DNA of 64,000 bases. Source: Roseovarius sp. Lineage in GTDB: Bacteria; Pseudomonadota; Alphaproteobacteria; Rhodobacterales; Rhodobacteraceae. Under the pieces are notes generated by a model. It saw only the letters and a list, made by a program, of their open reading frames with translations. It ran no database searches and was not told the origin of the DNA. A program made the position numbers and the translations under genes. Shown here in pieces: positions 62,688 through 64,000 of this stretch (within the stretch, counting starts at the first letter, position 1; each line of letters starts with the position of its first letter). The stretch covers positions 62,001 through 126,000 of the forward strand of contig NZ_JALUXE010000028.1 of the NCBI RefSeq assembly GCF_027019125.1, given 5' to 3'.

Positions 62688-63863
62688 ATGACCAATGTAG
62701 TAATCGCATCCGCAGCGCGCACCGCTGTGGGTTCCTTTGGAGGCGCGTTCGCGAATACGCCGGCGCATGATCTGGGCGCAGCCGTGCTTGAGGCGGTGGT
62801 TGCCCGCGCGGGTATTGAAAAGGGCGAAGTCTCCGAGACGATCCTGGGTCAGGTGCTGACCGCCGCACAGGGCCAGAACCCGGCGCGTCAGGCGCATGTG
62901 AAGGCGGGGCTGCCGCTCGAGTCCGCTGCCTGGAGCATCAACCAGGTCTGTGGCTCGGGTCTGCGGGCCGTGGCACTGGGCGCGCAGCATATCCAGCTGG
63001 GCGACGCCGCCATCGTTTGCGCCGGTGGTCAGGAAAACATGACGCTGAGCCCCCATGCCGCCTATCTGCGCGCCGGTCACAAGATGGGCGACATGACCTA
63101 TATCGACACGATGATTCGCGACGGTCTGTGGGATGCGTTCAATGGCTATCACATGGGTCAGACCGCCGAGAACGTGGCCGACCAGTGGCAGATCACCCGC
63201 GAGATGCAGGATGAATTCGCCGTGGCCAGCCAGAACAAGGCTGAAGCCGCGCAGAAAGCCGGCAAGTTTGACGACGAGGTGATCGCCTTTACCGTCAAGA
63301 CGCGCAAGGGCGACATCATCGTCGACAAGGATGAATACATCCGTCATGGCGCGACGCTTGACGCCATGCAAAAGCTGCGCCCCGCCTTTACCAAGGATGG
63401 GTCGGTCACGGCCGCCAATGCGAGCGGTCTGAATGACGGCGCGGCGGCAACCCTCTTGATGAGCGCGGATGAGGCCGAGCGTCGGGGCATCGAACCTCTG
63501 GCGCGGATCGCATCCTATGCCACCGCCGGGCTTGATCCGTCGATCATGGGCGTGGGTCCGATCCATGCCAGCCGCAAGGCGCTGGCCAAGGCCGGGTGGA
63601 GCGTGGCCGATCTCGACCTCGTCGAGGCGAACGAGGCCTTTGCCGCGCAGGCCTGCGCGGTCAACAAGGACATGGGCTGGGATCCGGCCATCGTCAACGT
63701 CAACGGCGGCGCGATTGCGATTGGCCACCCGATCGGCGCCTCGGGCTGCCGGGTGCTGAACACGCTCTTGTTCGAGATGAAGCGGCGCGGGGCCAAGAAG
63801 GGTCTTGCCACGCTCTGCATCGGTGGCGGCATGGGCGTTGCCCTCTGCGTCGAGCGTCCGTGA
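62688..63863 (+). CDS. phaA: Acetyl-CoA acetyltransferase
   Basis: A 391-residue biosynthetic thiolase starting after TGGAGGA. Active-site Cys88 in [31 protein letters not shown] with the catalytic His, and [15 protein letters not shown]. It condenses two acetyl-CoA to acetoacetyl-CoA, the first step of polyhydroxybutyrate synthesis; compared with FadA in this window it is the shorter, degradation-independent type. A strong terminator follows, and in relatives phaB usually comes next, just beyond the window. Confidence 0.93.
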   Translation: MTNVVIASAARTAVGSFGGAFANTPAHDLGAAVLEAVVARAGIEKGEVSETILGQVLTAAQGQNPARQAHVKAGLPLESAAWSINQVCGSGLRAVALGAQHIQLGDAAIVCAGGQENMTLSPHAAYLRAGHKMGDMTYIDTMIRDGLWDAFNGYHMGQTAENVADQWQITREMQDEFAVASQNKAEAAQKAGKFDDEVIAFTVKTRKGDIIVDKDEYIRHGATLDAMQKLRPAFTKDGSVTAANASGLNDGAAATLLMSADEAERRGIEPLARIASYATAGLDPSIMGVGPIHASRKALAKAGWSVADLDLVEANEAFAAQACAVNKDMGWDPAIVNVNGGAIAIGHPIGASGCRVLNTLLFEMKRRGAKKGLATLCIGGGMGVALCVERP

Positions 63864-63894
63864 GGCGCGCGGGCGCGGTCTGAGACAGGATCAA

Positions 63895-63919
63895 GGGCAC
63901 CCCGCACGGTGCCCTTTTT
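63895..63919 (+). terminator. Rho-independent terminator after phaA
   Basis: GGGCACC pairs with GGTGCCC around a 6-base loop, then TTTTTC. Lies 32 bases after the phaA stop. Confidence 0.88.
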
Positions 63920-63959
63920 CATGCTGCATCAAAAATAGCCGCATTGCAGAAAATTTATC

Positions 63960-63976
63960 GCGCAACAATATTGCGC
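63960..63976. promoter_or_regulatory. Inverted repeat at the right edge, downstream of phaA
   Basis: GCGCAA and TTGCGC flank a 5-base A/T centre, in an A/T-rich stretch that begins after the phaA terminator and probably is the promoter of the next gene. Candidate operator, perhaps for the PHA regulator PhaR. Confidence 0.35.
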
Positions 63977-64000
63977 AATACGATCCAAACCGATAACCAA

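Noticed and set aside
62082..63728. A 548-codon open frame on the minus strand
   Set aside because: Antisense to phaA and the EAL gene; no ribosome-binding site or domain.
1..64000. CRISPR arrays, tRNA or rRNA genes, insertion sequences and prophage
   Set aside because: I saw no regularly spaced repeats, cloverleaf-like sequences, transposase motifs or phage structural genes. The phage CII-like resemblance at 53.1 kb is one isolated small protein.

Overview
The window looks like chromosomal DNA of an alphaproteobacterium, most likely a marine Rhodobacteraceae (Roseobacter group). The grounds are high-GC coding, a taurine:pyruvate aminotransferase next to tauABC, a DmdC-type acyl-CoA dehydrogenase, a tripartite tricarboxylate (TTT) transporter, the coq9/rpsU pair, polyhydroxyalkanoate-type thiolase, and many genes overlapping by four bases (ATGA). 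I see no rRNA, tRNA, insertion sequence, prophage or CRISPR array. Almost everything is tightly packed metabolism and transport.

Layout. 1-3.5 kb: the end of a GcvT/DmdA-like gene, then OsmC, a crotonase lacking both usual catalytic glutamates, and a DmdB-like acyl-CoA ligase. 3.5-10.7 kb (minus): a complete Dpp/Opp-type peptide ABC transporter, an XRE-cupin regulator with a striking A/T palindrome upstream, and an M24 peptidase. 10.9-18 kb: a LacI regulator facing tctABC, an acylating aldehyde dehydrogenase and a CoA ligase, which together look like a sulfoacetate-type (SauS/SauT) module. 18-20 kb: a TPCP-type heavy-metal P-type ATPase. 20-27 kb: an Ugp-like ABC transporter with a phosphodiesterase and DeoR regulator, divergent from a HAD-IIA phosphatase.

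27-40 kb is mixed housekeeping: class II aldolase, VOC protein, AMP nucleosidase, HU, quinone oxidoreductase, COQ9, S21, an amidoligase plus class I glutamine amidotransferase pair behind rlmN, an agmatinase-family protein, NlpC/P60, leucyl aminopeptidase and carbonic anhydrase. 40-50 kb is a fatty-acid beta-oxidation block (fadB, fadA, two acyl-CoA dehydrogenases, GST, two MerR regulators, two thioesterases). 50-54 kb: MATE pump, arfB, a FabH-like synthase and a HupE protein.

54-59 kb is the taurine locus: tpa divergent from tauABC, with two direct repeats resembling TauR sites between them. Tpa makes sulfoacetaldehyde, and the putative SauST pair at 15-18 kb would make the same compound from sulfoacetate, so two organosulfonate routes meet at one intermediate. 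No xsc (the next step) is in the window. 59-64 kb: a DUF1989 protein, a small membrane zinc-ribbon protein, an AhpD-like gene broken by one missing base, 3-methyladenine glycosylase, an EAL phosphodiesterase and phaA.

The least understood parts are the amidoligase/GATase pair, the binding specificity of the TTT-SauST and Ugp-like transporters, and several well-formed inverted repeats that look like regulator sites. All functions are read from sequence motifs and context only; no database search was possible.
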